In this document: positions 61,991 to 64,000 of the stretch, one piece after another | Numbering within the stretch: the stretch's first letter is position 1 | How the letters are laid out: every line of letters starts with the position of its first letter | Notes under the pieces: generated by a model | What the model saw: only the letters and a program-made list of their open reading frames with translations | Database searches by the model: none | What the model was told of the DNA's origin: nothing | Made by a program: the position numbers and the translations under genes | NCBI RefSeq assembly: GCF_958298935.1 | Contig: NC_084922.1 | Coordinates: 5,830,501-5,894,500, forward strand | From: Phragmites australis | Taxonomy: Eukaryota > Streptophyta > Magnoliopsida > Poales > Poaceae | Direction of reading: 5' to 3' | DNA length: 64,000 nt

Positions 61991-63200
61991 GATCCTGACC
62001 GTCGTTTCTTCTTCCTCTCATTTCCCCTCCCTCTTATTCTTCTTTGGGCCATCAGCTCGCAAGATCCCAAACACAACTCGTGGAGGTTGAGCAGAATCTG
62101 ACTGTGAATTGGACAGGTTCAATCCGCATCCATAGCCCATACCCTCCCGTTCGGTTGGCTAGGGTGCAACGTCATGTGCAAGGGTGTGCCAAATCCACCT
62201 ACACGGCGCCTGCCCCTTCTCCAGCAGCTTGCTCATGTGTGGCAAGCCATCACAGTGGCTTCATGCTCCATTGGGCGCCATAGCACGGTGACATCATGCA
62301 ACACACTGGCCAAAGGAAAGAAGCACTTCCTCTTCTCCTTGCCCTGACTCCTCGCTCATGCTACAAATGCGGCCTGGACTGACCTTACCAAGTTTGGCAT
62401 GCCCACTGGTTGTGTTGTTCCCTCCCTACATCCTCCACTAATCTCTAAAGAATCAAGAAGCTTCATGATTGTATTCTCTGATAGGTAAAAATAAGATACA
62501 TCTAGATTGCATCCTCAAAGAGTTACTCCAATGAAGGTAGGATGCCATGAGAGTATGCAGATGCTTATAGATGACTGCATCAAGTAAGGGAAAGGCTTTA
62601 TCAGCTAGTGTCTTATCGTGTCCTCATCGGCAAAATTCTTTTGTCGATTGTATGAGTGGTAGACCAGTGATAATAGCCTCTCTCTTTTTCAATTTACCAA
62701 GTCGATACAATGAATCTATGATTTTAGTACATGTAGCCCAACCATTGGAACAAATATAAGCTCTCTATGTGCATTGCCATGCAAGTGCAATTATATACTG
62801 TCTATTTGCATGTCCATGTAAGTAAGAAAACAAGATTGTATTACCATGAATTCTAAACTATTTTTGACCACTTTGATTGGTGTTACTTTTCTGTCAATAG
62901 CTTTGTGTATATTCATCTAGGTTAATATTCTGTTGATTCTTACATCCAAGTACCTGAGCTTGACTAATGCTTAAGGACTAAGGCCCTTTGATATGATCGT
63001 TGAGTTGTTGTATTGTTATTGCTACCAATTATCTATGAGTTCTTATATTTGCCTATTGTCTAGTTATAGATCTACCGACAAGAATGCTACTTAGGAAGTG
63101 TTAAAACCATTTTAACATTATGTTAGATGCATGTTTCAAGTGCTTAATTTATGTCCCCATTGTTGGGTGTTATTTCGATGTCGGCATTGGTAAGAAAGTT
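61991..63200. other. Intergenic DNA
   Basis: No supported gene, repeat end or RNA gene. Confidence 0.4.
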
Positions 63201-63204
63201 TATG

Positions 63205-63500
63205 ATTTTTCTCATGATCTTGGCTATTTACTGATTTCTTCCTATTCCAAACATGTAGTTCTCTAATTCCATTGCCAAATGAAAGCAAATATGTTGTAAT
63301 AAGTTTGTGTTTGGCAAAATCTGGAGGGCTCCTTTCTTCAGGTATTGGGAATGATTTTTCTCATGATCTTAGCTATTTACTGATTCTTCCTATTCCAAAC
63401 GTGCAATCTCTAATTCTATTACCAAATAAAAGTAAATATGCTGTAATAAGTCTGTGTTTGGCAAAATTTGGTGGGCTCCTTTCTTTAGGTATTGGGAATT
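63205..63500. repeat. 147 bp tandem duplication
   Basis: Two copies about 90% alike: TTTTTCTCATGATCTTGGC to AGGTATTGGGAATG, then TTTTTCTCATGATCTTAGC to AGGTATTGGGAATT. AATGAAAGCAAATATG at 63278 aligns with AATAAAAGTAAATATG at 63425. Because 147 is a multiple of three, a 79-codon plus frame (63272-63511) reads across both copies, giving two similar peptide repeats. That frame has no other support as a gene. Confidence 0.85.
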
Positions 63501-64000
63501 ATGTCAGATAATCATGAGCCATTGTGGTGGTGCTATGTATCTATTATGGTGTATGAAATTACCAATTACTCGACTCACTGAATCGATTGTTCCTCTTCTG
63601 TCATCAGGTTGAGGTCACCATGACTGTCATTGGGCTGCATTGTTGCATCAACAAGAATGAGATCCATGGCTACCACATGCAGTAATTTCTCCGCATAATG
63701 CGGCAAACTAAAGAATGGGTGTGACAAAGAGCGTACTACGCAGTTTGGTAATCTGAGCATGCAGAATGAAGAAATGTGCTCATACATCGACTAAAATGCC
63801 ACCGTCAGTACTCTACCTTCCTCTCCTTCAAAGTACTATTTATATGCTATATGTGATAGTTTTGCTTTGAATTAGGGTGCGGTTAAGTCTTACAGGCGTT
63901 GTTGAGTTATTCTTATCTTCTATCATGCCTTTTAGATTGCATACCATTGCTGAGTCCTATATGTTATAGATTTATACAATGTTGGTCAAGTAGTCTTAGC
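63501..64000. other. Right end of window, no feature seen
   Basis: No gene or transposon end recognised in the last 500 bases. Confidence 0.4.

Overview
The window is nuclear DNA from a grass (Poaceae). Four intron-bearing plant genes with canonical GT/AG splice sites sit in a sea of grass-type transposable elements: Ty3/gypsy LTRs of several kilobases, CACTA, hAT-like, MULE, Harbinger and Stowaway elements. Exons are GC-rich and intergenic DNA is AT-rich, which is typical of grasses. I cannot name the species. No tRNA, rRNA, CRISPR or prokaryotic feature was seen.

Layout. 1-6.3 kb: a decayed Mutator-like element (MULE) with a stop-ridden transposase, followed by a decayed plant-mobile-domain reading frame. 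6.8-9.5 kb: a palindromic repeat block and non-coding DNA. 9694-11206 (+): intact class I glutamine amidotransferase of the GAT1_2.1 type. 12758-15955 (-): seven-exon enolase-superfamily (L-Ala-D/L-amino acid epimerase-like) gene with an in-frame TAG in exon 1, probably a pseudogene. 16.1-26.6 kb: nested retrotransposon DNA with a 3.7 kb LTR, a ~110 bp tandem array and a 1.49 kb non-autonomous CACTA element. 27642-28768 (+): intact five-exon reticulon-like protein B. 30.1-35 kb: a 1.16 kb hAT-like element, an (AT)n tract, a 972 bp long-inverted-repeat element and an AT-rich foldback MITE. 36960-39056 (-): two-exon PB1-domain protein with a Q/P-rich tail. 39.5 kb: a Stowaway-type MITE.

40.9-51.2 kb (+): a decayed Tekay/del-like gypsy element (LTR remnant, initiator-Met primer-binding site, ORF0-like frame, gag, protease, RT, RNase H, integrase). 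It is split inside RNase H by an inverted 3.33 kb solo LTR with an exact 5-bp target duplication. 51.6-52.8 kb: an inverted relative of the hAT-like element at 30 kb. 56.3-61.9 kb: further LTRs, including a solo LTR with exact 5-bp duplications, and a Harbinger-type MITE. 63.2-63.5 kb: a 147 bp tandem duplication.

The four host genes are unrelated (nitrogen metabolism, amino-acid epimerisation, ER shaping, PB1 signalling) and form no pathway or cluster. The most informative content is the dated nesting of transposons and the damage to the epimerase-like gene. I found no convincing new multi-gene system.
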